Shown in pieces: positions 35,741-46,905 of a DNA stretch of 64,000 nt (positions within the stretch are counted from its first letter, which is position 1; each line of letters starts with the position of its first letter). Source of the stretch: Petaurus breviceps papuanus (taxonomy: Eukaryota > Chordata > Mammalia > Diprotodontia > Petauridae); the NCBI GenBank assembly GCA_028583685.1, contig JAMXIF010000031.1, positions 3,725,610 to 3,789,609 on the forward strand, written 5' to 3'. A program made the translations under genes and the position numbers. Below the pieces are notes generated by a model. It ran no database searches. It was not told where the DNA came from and saw only the letters and a program-made list of their open reading frames with translations.

Positions 35741-36149
35741 CTATAAAAATAAGTTAGCACTAATGACACAAAACAACATTAGAAGTTTTTAGTATAGTAA
35801 TAAAGTAATAGTAAAGAATGTATTTTCTGTTAAGATGTATACCTATTTCTAAGTTCAAAATTCATCTTGTACAGGATATGAATTACTTTTGCTCCTAGCT
35901 TCTGTTTTTGGAGTTATGAAAATAAATGAGGGAAGCCATTTGGGAAAGGGCATGTTGAGCACTTTTCCCGCTCAGCAGCATCTTCTTCCTCTGTTCCATG
36001 TCATATAACTGTCCCCACATTTCTAACCACCTGATTTCAGGAATTCATCACTTCTACAACTGTCACCTAATAATTCTCATAACTTTCAGTCTTTTAAATA
36101 TATCTGTTACACAAATGCCTAAAAAACTGTACTAAAACACATGTTTAAG

Positions 36150-36640
36150 AACTGTCACTCTAGGGCTCAAAAAAAAAAATCTTCAGTGGCTCCCCCTAGC
36201 CACAAAGATAAAATATAAATATGAATGGCTTTTAAAGTCATCCACAATAAGATTCTAACTTACCTTCCCAGAGAGACTGAACATTATTTCTTTTAATATT
36301 TTCTAAATTCCAAACAAAAGAGACTACTTGCTGTTCTGAGGAATAATACATTTCATATCCTCTCTCTATTCCTTAATACTTCGCTTGTTTGTTAAAAATC
36401 CTTATCTTCCTCTTCTTCCTAGAGGCCTTTCTGTTATCAGAAAAGTTAATCTTTTCTCTCTAAAAAAAAATTTACCTATGATTTATTTATCACTGTACAA
36501 GTTGTGACTACAGGAGAATGGGGGTTTCTTGACAATAAGGACTTTAGTTGATTTTCTTCAAAGTCCCAGGGCTAAGTATAGTGCACATGTAAATTGGATT
36601 TTAATAAATATTTAACTAAACTGAATCCCTCTGTCTTCCT
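36150..36640 (+). mobile_element. L2-type LINE 3' region
   Basis: Starts with CTTCAGTGGCTCCCCCTAGC then AAAGTCATCCACAATAAG, and ends with CTTGACAATAAGGACTTTAG and ATTTTAATAAATATTTAACT. This is the L2 3' order over nearly 500 bp, with small losses. Confidence 0.7.
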
Positions 36641-37189
36641 GATTGTTAACCTCACCCATTCAATCAAATCAGAAAAGGATATGGTATTTATACAAAGGAT
36701 AAATCTGCTTTGACTAAAATTTATTTGTTTTAATGTACTAATTCTCCTATTCTTATTATCATTTTAAATCTTATCTTTCAATGCTAAATGAAAAGCTCTA
36801 GCCTCTATTTAAAGAATTTCAGGTATCAAGTAGGTACAAATGATTGCTACAGGACAGTAAAGAAAATCTTTCCAGTATACTTTACTACATTAATGGATAG
36901 TCATACAAGTAAATCTGTTTTATTCATTTTAGGATATTATGGGTATAAAGGAATAAGTCAGGTTCTTTCTCCTCAGACCTCAATTATTCTCTTGAGAGGT
37001 GGGAAATGAGGATTAGCCCTGGCAGAAAACAGCTGAAAGGCAATTTCTTTGTAATTTCTGAGCATTCTAGGTTACAACCTTAGGGAATTAGTGACTGTTT
37101 TTATATGCCCACTATCTTGGCTGCATCTGGATAGCAGAATGGATGAGTTCTCATCCATTCCCCACAATCTGAACTCAAACTTCTGTCCT

Positions 37190-37440
37190 ATCATGTCCTA
37201 TACTTGTCCCTCATACTTTCTACAATCCATTCGAATTGCCCAGATTGTTGTTGCTCCCTCACAGTATTCTGGGCCTAGCTCCATGCCTTTCAAAAGAAGA
37301 TTTCCTGGAGCTAGAAAATACTCCTTCACCTCTGCTTGTTGAAAATGCTAGCTTTCCTCAAAGACCAATGGAAGTACCATTTCCTTCATGAGACCTTTCC
37401 TATTGCCCTAGCTATAAGTGTCTGCTGCTCACTACCATCA
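37190..37440 (+). mobile_element. L2-type LINE 3' region
   Basis: TAGCTTTCCTCAAAGACCAA followed by GTACCATTTCCTTCATGAGA CCTTTCCTA corresponds to the L2 block CTTCCTTCAAGGCTCAGCTC ... CCTTCTACATGAAGCC. Part of the 5' side is plausible but more diverged. Confidence 0.55.
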
Positions 37441-38539
37441 AAATTATTTTTATGCTTAGTGCACACTTTTATACTTTTTTATACTCAGTGTACACTCTCT
37501 CTCTCATTGAAGTTAAGTCACAATAAAAGTTCTATAGTTCACTGCATTTGTGATTTTGGGGGACATCATGTACCCTCTTGGGTTGAGTTCACTCTTACAA
37601 CAATAGGCCATAGGATACATAATCTTATGACCTGGGATGCACAAGTTCAAATAAATCTGTTACAAACAAATGTATAGGCATCATCTTCTACATATCATAT
37701 ATCCAGAAGCCATGTAAAAAGTACATGTTACTATGGCTAAATACCTTTTCACAGATTAAGTGGAATATGAATTCAGAACTTTCTGACACCAACATGATAA
37801 AATTAGGTCATGTTACCTCTCAGTATAAAACTGAGATTTACATCATTTCTGATGGGTAGAGGCAAACCTCTAACTAGTGGTACTAATAAAGCAAAACTAC
37901 ATTAGAAATAAACAAACCAAAAACTATGCAACTCGTTGACTATATTTAGAGTTGCAAACAGAAAACACAATAAAGAATTTTGGAATGGAGGCAGAAGTAC
38001 TTGGAATTGGATACTTTTGTATTGCAGAAACTCTGAGAGGATACAGTTCTCTAAAATGGGATACCTACAGCCATGAATTTTCTGAGGCCGAGGGGGTAGG
38101 AGCACCTCTTTTCCCTTCTTTTCCACTATCCTGCATATAACTTTTTCATCAGCTTGCTATTCAAAACCTGGGACTTCAGGGTGGAGAATATAATCTTTAC
38201 TCCTCAATAAAATGAGGAACAAACAAAGATATTAAGGGGCAGGGCTCTGACCAATCTCAACTGAACTGTTTTGGACCTTTCTCTTTCTTCTACATTAAAG
38301 CTCACATAACATTTTTGTAAAAACTTACCTATAGGTAAAAATAGTTTCCCATATCATATTTTCTTAGAACAGTATATCATATCTAATGAATATGAAAAAC
38401 TATTTTTACACTCCTACTATATGTATGACATTGCCCTAGACAGAAGATACAAAGATAATACGAAAAACAGTTTCTCTTACTCCCAAATTTCCCTATTTTA
38501 TAAATATATGAATATTATATATTACTTCCAACCTCATCT

Positions 38540-38640
38540 CCAAGAAGAATGCTCTTTAAGGGCAGTAAATGTCACCTTTTCCTCTTGGAATCACTAGTAT
38601 ATAGCACAAGACTTTGCCCAAAGGTACTTAATATGGTTCT
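38540..38640 (+). mobile_element. L2-type LINE 3' terminus
   Basis: GCTCTTTAAGGGCAGTAAAT, ACTAGTATATAGCACAAGAC and AAAGGTACTTAATATGG follow the terminal L2 block order (CTTGAGGGCAGG, CTTAGCACAGTGC, GGTGCTTAATA). Confidence 0.5.
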
Positions 38641-39589
38641 TAGTATGGGTGCTATATAAGAATACAGATTCAGAGCCTTAAGGAAATTTTAGAGGCCTTC
38701 CTCATTTTAATAGATAATGAAATTGAGACATAGATAATTGAAGTTTACTTAGACTACAGAGTCACATAACTAGGATGTGTTTGAGGTAGTATTTGAACTC
38801 ACAAGTCCCTAACTCTAGGTCTACCACATTACCTCAAGAAAGAAAGAAACATACGATGTCTACTGATTCAATATTTAAACTTAAGCTAAGCCAGCTCCAT
38901 AAACCAAGCATTTCACTCTCCAGTTTTCCAAAGCCTAGATTCATGAGATCATAATTGAGTAGCAGAGACAAGTTGACAAGATATCCTTAGGTTAGAGATA
39001 TAGACATTTTCAATAGATTTTAAGGATAGCTTCTTAACCTGCCCAATTTTTTCCCTTACTTACTAAAGGCATAGGAATAAAGTCAGGAGCCACAAATATT
39101 TTTAAGTCTCTTTTTAATCTCACATAGGGCTTTAAATGTAGGAGGAGGTTGAATGCAATTATGCTGCGAATAATAAAAAATCTCCTGCATATTTACTGGC
39201 AAAAACTGTCCAAATTAGACATTCATTTCAGTTCACATATAAATATCCTTACCAAAGTCATAGGGCTGAGAAGGTGTAAAAAAAAAAAAAGGGGGGGAGT
39301 AGATTTAACATGGACAGGAAAATTGCTTAAAAAAAAAAATAGTTTCATCAGATTACTTTTTGAACAAATTAAGTGACATAAAAATTTTGATAAACCACAG
39401 TTGTAAGAAGGATGCCATAACAGGATCTTGATATCAACAAAATACCATCTTTATTTCACTTAATAAATTCCTTAGCAATCATGTCTTGGTATCACTACAG
39501 GAAACCAAGAAATTTTGTGACAATAATTTGGTATTGCAAACATGCCTCTCTACTAGGACAGAAACAAACTGAAAGGAATATGTCAAGAT

Positions 39590-39804
39590 CAGAGGTATGA
39601 AACATATGGCTCACAGGCTGCATGTGGCCTATAACTCTCCTGAGTACAGCTTAAATTGGATTAAATCTTAATTGGAAAATATTTAAAATAAGTAAAAATA
39701 CAAAAAAATAAATAAACATTACATTTTAAAAATAAGTCAACATGGAGCCAGCAAGGATCCTTATGTATGGATTGCAAGCTCTATTTTTGAGTTTGACAAA
39801 ATTG
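39590..39804. mobile_element. hAT-type nonautonomous DNA transposon, near complete
   Basis: Left end CAGAGGTATGAAACATATGG; right end GAGTTTGACAAAATTG, which reads CAATTTTGTCAAACTC from the other strand. Both fit a common mammalian hAT terminal repeat of the form CAGAGGTGTCAAAC. Internal blocks (GGCTGCATGTGGCCTATAAC, AATTGGAAAATATTTAAAAT) match that family. Flanking 8-mers GTCAAGAT (39582-39589) and TTCTAGAT (39805-39812) agree at 6 of 8 positions, a decayed hAT-length target duplication. No transposase is encoded. Confidence 0.7.
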
Positions 39805-40084
39805 TTCTAGATATTTATTATAAGAAATTATTTCTTAGTAGAAAGACAGTTTAACAATTTCTTCTGGAAATTTAGCCAAAAATTAGTCTATTTTCCTGGG
39901 ATGATCACAACCGGATAAAATAAGCATATAATGTTAAACCAGGATATACTGGTTTATGGGACAAAAACTTTAACAACATTACTAAACAATAGCTAAAGGA
40001 ACAAAGAATTGGTAACTCAGTCCATATGGTGAAAACCTAGATTTGTTTTCAAACTTTCCATAAAAAAAGATTTAGTGGGGGAGG

Positions 40085-40435
40085 GAATATTGTATCTAAG
40101 GGACTAGGTTCAAATTGTGCTTCTACAACTATCTACATGAGCTTGAACAATCATTTTATATTTCTGGGCTTCATTTTTTTTTTTTAAGCAATTGGGGTTA
40201 AATAACTTGCTCAAGGTTACACGGCCAGTTATTTCTGGGTGTGGTGCTAAGTATCTGAGCCCGGATTCGATCCCCAAGTCATCCCGACACTGGGGCTGGT
40301 GCTCTTACTCACTGAGCCACCTGGCTGCCCCTTGGGCTTCATTTTCTTCAAAATGTATAAAATGATAGAATTAATCTAAATGATATTGAATGTTTCTCCA
40401 AGGTCTAGAGATCTATGATTAGACTAAGACAGATC
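40085..40435 (+). mobile_element. MIR-type SINE split by a type B SINE
   Basis: Left part: GGTTCAAATTGTGCTTCTAC and TGGGCTTCATTTT. Right part: CTTCATTTTCTTCAAAATGT then CCAAGGTCTAGAGATCTATG. The two halves join into one MIR-type order across the younger insertion at 40178-40332. Confidence 0.65.
40178..40332 (-). mobile_element. Type B tRNA-derived SINE (antisense)
   Basis: Full reversed copy with T-run, AAGCAATTGGGGTTAAATAA, CGGATTCGATCCCCAAGTCA and GAGCCACCTGGCTGCCCC. It is flanked by the identical 13-bp duplication TGGGCTTCATTTT (40165-40177 and 40333-40345). The target was an older MIR-type SINE. Confidence 0.95.
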
Positions 40436-40769
40436 TCAACTAGACATACTTACCCACATCAAGGTATTAATGCTTATTGAATACAATTACCAGTGGGAGA
40501 AGTAGAGAAGCAGTGTAAAGCAGTGAAAATTATATTATAATTCATATCAAATAGAAATGATTATTACTAAATTTTGTGTGTGTATATATATATGTATATG
40601 TATACACTAAATAAGAATGATGAAAGCACATGTTTTGAACTTAAATTTCTGAGTAATGAAACTCGATTATAGCAGAATTTTCTATACTCTCTCGTGACTC
40701 TGACTAAGAAGCAACACCAGTCATCCCAGGTTAGCACTCAGATTGTAAGGGTCCTAACAACAATTGCCT

Positions 40770-40858
40770 TTTGCCCTTTCTTTGTATCCCCAGCACACAG
40801 CACAGTGATTGGCACAAAAAAGTGCTTAATAAATGTTTCTTCATTGATTTTGACTGAG
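40770..40858 (+). mobile_element. L2-type LINE 3' terminus
   Basis: TTTGTATCCCCAGCACACAG CACAGTGATTGGCAC and AGTGCTTAATAAATGTTTCT TCATTGA is a well-preserved L2 3' end. Confidence 0.75.
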
Positions 40859-41177
40859 TTAAACGTGGGAACTGAACTTAGGACATTGAGTTCTCCAGTA
40901 ACATACTCTTGAAAAATTAAGTTCCACTTAAATATATATATAATAAAAATTAGCATGGGCAACAAAATCATTTCTATATCTAGACCGTGAGAGGTCTAGT
41001 AATGATAATTTACCAAGTCACAATCTAGGTTACTATCATTTTAAACACAGAAGGACACAGTCTTTTCCTTGTTGATAACCATGTTCCTCAGTTGAAAGCT
41101 TTAAAAAGAAAAAGAACATAACAATTACAGAGAACTCAACCAAATGGATTCTTAGATTTATCAGTACCCAAACTTAA

Positions 41178-41271
41178 GGTAAAACAAAAAGATCAAAAAA
41201 GGCAAAGGAGAAAAACAAAAAGGAAAAACATAAAATAAGATCTGGGATCACTTGGCACACCTTCTCCATGT
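41178..41271. repeat. 94-bp intron segment duplicated at 44081-44178
   Basis: Runs from GGTAAAACAAAAAGATC to CACACCTTCTCCATGT. The copy at 44081-44178 is identical base for base apart from four extra bases (TATC) after GATC in that copy. Surrounding sequence here is not SINE-like, so this looks like the donor and the SINE-embedded copy the recipient. Confidence 0.93.
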
Positions 41272-43247
41272 CACTGCTATAATCTAAGAGCTATGAAGAG
41301 GAGAGCTGACTTTTTTCTTCTCCCTATGTTCATAAATCAATAGCTTACAATACCCACATTAAATTAGCTAGTCGAATCACCTTTACTCAAGAGGAGTTAA
41401 CTCACTAATTATTCTTTATTTTACATGATACCATATCTATAGTTAATATGATGCTTTCTAATTAGGTTGCTAGTTGTTTCAGGTTAAATTCAACAAACTG
41501 AATATTTACTATTTCCCTAATGCAATGACACGGTATATTAAGCTATGATGCACAGGATATTTAGGTTTGCAAAAACACTTTAGGACTATCTCATTTCATT
41601 CTAACATTTAGAATGTATAGTAGTCTTGCCTCTGAAAACTACTGGCTATATGATCCTGGACAAGTTACTTAAGCTCTCAGTGACAAAAGGAACTCTATAC
41701 AACTATAAGCAGCAAAGAGGGGGCCAAGTTATATGTGTGGCTATTAATGCTCACTTATCCTAACAAAAAAAGCTGAGATTATATGTGATTTGTAATTTTA
41801 ATAATGTGTCCAACTTTCAGTGCAAATCAGCACCTGCTCTAAAACTAGCAGCCTTAGAAAGATATATTATAAATGATGGAACTAAGATTCAGAAATAAAG
41901 GGGATTTGTCCAGGGTCATATGCTATCCATAGCAGCATTCAAGTTATGTCTTCTTAACTAGAAGTCAAGTACTCTACATGTTATACCACAATGCCTTTCT
42001 AGAGAAAAGAACAGATAACTAACTTGGATTAAATCTATTTTCAAAGGTCCATTGTGAGAAATTTCCTTTATAAAAGCTCGAAGTGTGTGTATATGTGTAT
42101 GAGTGTGTGTGTGTTTGTGTGTGTGAGAGAGAGAAAGTAAATCTATTATCTAACAAGGTATCTAAGAGAATAATTTAAAATGTCTTAAATTTGTCTAAAT
42201 TCTCATATACCAGAAATCACGAGAGAAAAAAAATCTATCATGTTATACATGCAACATGTCATCAATAAACTTTCAGAGAAATAAAAAATCAAATATATAT
42301 TTATTTATTTTAGAATTTAGGAATACTATTCACAACAAAGAAATTCATTCTTACAAGATTCAGTATGGCTAAAACTACTCAAGTAGGAAGATTTAGGTAA
42401 AACATTTTTGTAGTTGATAACTTATCAGTTGAATGGTTTTGTTAAAATGTTCTCAAGAGTGCTACGGCAACTGATATTTTCCAGATTTGATAGGCAAAGA
42501 GAAGCTAGTCATAGAAAATAGTAAAATATTCTAAATATATACTATTTAAAACAGATTTCTTAACACGAAAAATAAAAATTTTTATACCACAAGAAAGAAT
42601 TTAGCATAGTAGAAAAAATAAGTAGCCTTAGAGAGTCCTTAATTCAGGCTCTGTCTAACACACACTAACTGGTCTTGAGCAGATAACTAAACCTCTCAGT
42701 ACAGGGAACAAGCATTTAAGACTAAGTTTCTACATAGAACAAATCCTGGGGTGAGCCATACTCCTCCTCTTACCCTTCTGAAAAATTTCAATAACACAAG
42801 TGATTCTCTACCCCAATTCTGACATCAACCGCTAACTTTTTCCTATTAAAGTAATAATTTAGGACCAACACAAAATAAATTCTTCCTAAAAATTATCACT
42901 AATTTTACTGGTTACTCATATTGAAAATTATGACCAAGTCAAGAACCAAGCAAATCAAGATTAGCTTGAAAAGGAAACCAAACAAGTGACATTGTTTTGA
43001 ATGCTATTACTATATGATATGATAAGCATTCTAATCACTTTTCAAACCATGGAAACTGAAGATAAATGTTCCTCTCTTAAAATGTACCTAGTAATACAGA
43101 ATGGCATTATGCTAGCAATCATTTTTTTCTAGAAAGCTTAATTTCTTATAATGAGGAAAATATCTCCCTGATATTCCATGTTTTCTCAATGTATTCAACA
43201 GGAAGTTTTTGCACTCAATCAATGGGTTAGTAAAAATTTCTACTTAC

Positions 43248-43419
43248 TTGCAGTTCTGGCACACTTTGCAGTCAGGACATTGCCAACCTGCTCTTTTTAA
43301 TGCTGTGACTGCTATGTCCAAGCACATTCCATGGTAATGCTGGCCACAAGTAGTACAAAAGAACTGATCTCCAAGGTCTCCAGGACTGTCACACACTGAA
43401 CAGTTTGCTTCTTCTTTTG
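43248..43419 (-). CDS. KMT2C: KMT2C exon: PHD finger (ANCSVCDSPGD...)
   Basis: This is a 172-nt exon with 2 nt completing a split Ser, 56 codons and 2 nt of a split Lys. It encodes KEEANCSVCDSPGDLGDQFF, CTTCGQHYHGMCLDIAVTAL and KRAGWQCPDCKVCQNC. The C4HC3 pattern is visible: CSVC, CTTC, H..C of YHGMC, then CPDC; CQNC opens the next finger. Human KMT2C reads KEDANCAVCDSPGDLLDQFF CTTCGQHYHGMCLDIAVTPL KRAGWQCPECKVCQNC, so the match is close to complete. The acceptor is AAATTATAG before 43419 and the donor GTAAGT at 43247. Confidence 0.97.
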
Positions 43420-43972
43420 CTATAATTTAACAGTAAAATAAGGAAGTTGTTTTATGACAATGTAACATTTACCAATGTTAAACAATATTTCTCAAATGTG
43501 ATATACACCTATGGATATTTAGGAGGCTCCGATTTCTAGTTTTGTTAATAAATTTTATTTTTTGCATTTTTAAAGTTTCTTATCTTCACATCCAAATTCT
43601 CTCCCTTTCCCACCCAAAGTTACAAATTTTTTAAATTGAGTACACATGTACACACACATACTCTCTCTCACACACTTTCTCTCCCTCACTCAAAATTTAT
43701 TCTCACATTTGCCAGTGGGAAGAAGGGTATGAGAACTGGTTTTTTAATTGACTCTTTAGGATTTCCTAAGAAAACCACCAACTCATCTCTTTTTAAGAAG
43801 TGAGACTTTTGTTTCTTCCTTTCCTGAAATTGTTTCTTCAATTACTTTTCTTCTTTACTATAGGAAGCATTTCTAGAACAATATAAACAGCAATGGTGAT
43901 ATTGGACACCTCTGCTTCACCTTTAGTCTTCTCAGAAAGGATCCTAGCTTGTTTCTATTAAAAATAATGCTA

Positions 43973-44233
43973 GGGGCAACTAGGTGGCGCAGTGAATAAA
44001 GCACTGGCCCTGGAGTCTGGAGGACCTGGGTTCCGATACCGCCTCAGACACTTAACACACATACACACACACAAAAAAAAGGTAAAACAAAAAGATCTAT
44101 CAAAAAAGGCAAAGGAGAAAAACAAAAAGGAAAAACATAAAATAAGATCTGGGATCACTTGGCACACCTTCTCCATGTGACCTTGGGCAAGTCACTTAAC
44201 CCCAATTGCCTGCTCCCCCAAAGAAAATCAAAC
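43973..44233 (+). mobile_element. Type A SINE carrying a foreign 98-bp insertion
   Basis: SINE sequence GGGGCAACTAGGTGGCGCAG through CGCCTCAGACACTTAACACA, a short CA tract (44056-44073) and A8, then the 98-bp copy of 41178-41271, then CATGTGACCTTGGGCAAGTC through AATTGCC and a tail. The insertion replaces the few bases normally between ACTTGACACAC and GTGTGACC. AAAAATAAT occurs on both flanks of the SINE (about 43960-43968 and 44235-44243). Confidence 0.92.
44081..44178. repeat. 98-bp copy of 41178-41271 inside a SINE
   Basis: Identical to the intron segment 2.9 kb to the left apart from an inserted TATC. The right junction shares CATGT (CATGTGAC in the SINE, CATGTCAC at the donor). The left junction shares AAGG. 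Same orientation as the donor. Confidence 0.93.
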
Positions 44234-44455
44234 AAAAAATAATTCTGATTCTTTGTTTTAGATAATTATCCTTAACATTTTAAGGAAATCTCAATTTGTT
44301 TCTAGGCATTCTATTGTGGTTTTTAACCAGGAGTAGGTGTCAGTACTTTATCAGGACATTTTTCAACATATATTAAATTATAGCATTTTTATCATTTGTT
44401 ATTAATATAGTCAATTAAGCTTACAATTTTTCTAATATAAGACAGCCCCTATTAT

Positions 44456-44614
44456 TTCTTTTTATTTTTTGCTCTTTGGAGGGCAATTGGGGTTAAGTGA
44501 CTTGCCCAAGGTCACACGGCTATTTCATGTGTTGTGTGTCTGAAGCCACATTTCAACTCAGGTCTTCCTCACTCCAGGGCTAGTGCTCTATTCACTATGC
44601 TACCTAGCTGTCCC
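44456..44614 (-). mobile_element. Type A tRNA-derived SINE (antisense)
   Basis: T-rich end, GGGTTAAGTGACTTGCCCAA GGTCACACGGCTA, then CAGGTCTTCCTCACTCCAGG and GCTACCTAGCTGTCCC. It is inserted in the antisense L1; CCCCTATTATTT (left) and GTCCCTATATTT (right) suggest an imperfect target duplication. Confidence 0.9.
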
Positions 44615-45306
44615 AGTCCCTATATTTCTGATATAAAGCTAGTCTTGTCATAGCATATGATTTTTGTGATATGTTGCTGTTATCAACTTATTAATACGTG
44701 ACATTTGTTGCTTCAATATTCAGCAGAGAAATTATTTTTTTGATTGTCTCTATTTCTAATCCACCCCATTAAGGGATCAAGGGGGACAGGGAGAGAGAAG
44801 TTTTGTAGGGCACTTACCTTTACCTCCCCCCTTCATCCCTAGGCCACCACTGCCAAAGCCTATATAAACTACTGAAACTAATTATTTTTTTATTTAGGAA
44901 AATTTATTTGTAAATACATCTAGTCATGAATTTCATTTTCCTTTTGTCAGCTCACTTAGAGCTTTTTCAATTCTTCACACCCCGCCCCCACTTCCCAAGG
45001 TAAGGTGATTTGAATATCTTGATAATGGCAATTTAAGCAATTTGTAGTGTTGTAAATATTCATCCCACATATTTAAAATAGTTTTATCATCTAGCACTGG
45101 CCTATTGTTAGAGGAAAAGGTCGAATTGGTTTTATTTATTCTTCATTGCAAATTCATCTTTTTCTTTTTTGATACTTATAATTTTGTGGCGGGTTTTTAA
45201 TATAAGAGGCTAATGGTTTTTGTTCTGTGGGCCCACATGGGGCAGCAACTAGTAAAATCAGTTCCCAGTTTTATTTATCAAGTGTTTTGTTTTTTCTTTG
45301 AAGCTT

Positions 45307-45388
45307 GTTAATCTACCCCTTAATTTTTTAGGATTTATATTGGGTGTCTAATTGGTTAATCTACCTCTTGATTTTTTAGGATTTATAG
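45307..45388. repeat. Short tandem duplication within L1
   Basis: The unit TTAATCTACCCCTTAATTTT TTAGGATTTATA (about 45308-45339) recurs as TTAATCTACCTCTTGATTTT TTAGGATTTATA (about 45356-45387) after a short spacer. There are two mismatches. Confidence 0.85.
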
Positions 45389-46449
45389 TGTTGTTTAATT
45401 GATTAGAGAAGTTAAATTGTTGGTTTTCTAAGTTGTGGTTTTTTTTAGTTGCATATCCCAGACATTGAAAGAGAAATTTTCTGCTATGTACTGCTTTAAC
45501 TGCATCCCATAAATGTAAGAATGTTGTCTTATTACTGTCATAATCTGCAATGAAACTATACATTATTTCTACTATTTCTTAGTGGACCTATTTTTTAGGA
45601 TTAAGTTATTCACTTTCCAATTAGTGACCTTTTACTAAAATCATTTTTATTGCATTATGGTCAGAAAAATACATTATTGATTATGTACATTTTTAATGGA
45701 TTTAAAGGTCTTTTTTACTCCAATGAATCTTTTTGTGAAAATTCATGCACAGCCAAAATTCTCCAGAACTTTAACATGTCAACTTTTCTAAAATCATCAT
45801 CTACTTAACATATTTCTTTATTTAATGATTACATTTAGTTAGGTCTGAAAGGGGTAAGTTAAGGAAATTACTATTAAAGTTTTACTGTTTATTTCCTTTT
45901 GTAACAACTTTTTTCTTTGGAAATTTAGATGCCAAGGCCTCTTGATGCAAATATGTTCTATGATGGTATTTATTCATTGACAATGGAGCCTTTTGGGAAA
46001 ATGCAGTTTCCTTGTTTAATTCTTTCACTTAGCTCTATTTTTGCTGCTGTTTTTCGGTAAGGTAAGGACAACAGATTCTACTCCTGTCATTTATTTTAAC
46101 TCTGTGTATCCTTTTGTTTGTAAGCATGTTTCTTTTAAAAGACATATTGTTAAATTCCAGTTTCTATCAATTGTGCTGCCCTCATCTGTTTCAGAGGTAA
46201 TTTCTTCACTTTACAGTAATAATTGCTGGGCAGTTTTCTTTCAAGATTTCTTGAAATATAATGTTGAGAATGAATTTTTGCCCATGGCTTTCAAACAGTC
46301 AAATGATTCTTCTATTCTCTCTCCTCAAATTGCTTTCTAAATCTGTTGTTTTTTGTCAGGCAGTTTGTATTTTCTACTATTTCAATCTGTTGACTTTGTT
46401 TTAATTCCTGAATTTTCACAGAATTATTAGATGCCATCGAACCAATTAT

Positions 46450-46905
46450 CTTTTTGTTTTTTTTAATTAATTTGTTTGTTTCCTTTTAGTTTACAGGATT
46501 CAATTCCACAATTCCTTGAGTTTCACATTTTGTCCCCCGCCCTTCCCTCCCCCCCATGGCGGCATATAGGATTTGTAAATACTTTCACATTACATATTAG
46601 TCAGGTTATAAAGACGGATTGTATCAGATGGAATGAAAAATGGTAAACAGGACATAAAACCAAACAAGACATGGAAAAAGATTAGGTATTTTGCTTCCAC
46701 CTGGATATAAACTCAGTTCTTTCTAGTTCTTTCTCTGGATGCACATATTTCTCTCCATCATGAGTCTTTTGGGATTGACTTATATCACTGCATTGCTGAG
46801 AAAAGTACAGTCTATTAAAGTTGGTCATCACACATAAGTTGTGTCTGTAATTGTGTGCAAATTTCTCCTGGTTCTACTCTTCTCACTCAGCATCAGAAAT
46901 TAGCT
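46450..46905 (-). mobile_element. L1-like 3' end nested in the antisense L1
   Basis: The right end (TTCTCCTGGTTCTACTCTTC TCACTCAGCATCA) is the complement of the ORF2-3' UTR block TGATGCTGAGTGAAGTGAGC AGAACCAGGAGAA. It sits between ORF2-like and ORF1-like parts of the larger L1, so it is probably a later 5'-truncated insertion. Confidence 0.5.

Larger units (their letters stand above)
35741..43247 (-). other. KMT2C: KMT2C intron (7.5 kb)
   Basis: Holds L2 pieces (about 36150-36640, 37190-37440, 38540-38640, 40770-40858), a hAT element (39590-39804), a MIR-type SINE (about 40085-40435) split by a type B SINE (40178-40332), MIR remnants (about 38700-38835, 41595-41700, 41890-42003, 42610-42720) and a GT-rich tract at 42085-42130. 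It also holds the 94-bp source of a templated insertion (41178-41271). No additional exon or RNA gene is seen. Confidence 0.82.

Noticed and set aside
46041-46340. A 99-residue plus-strand ORF.
   Set aside because: It lies in the complement of L1 ORF2/ORF1 sequence and reads the antisense strand of that element.
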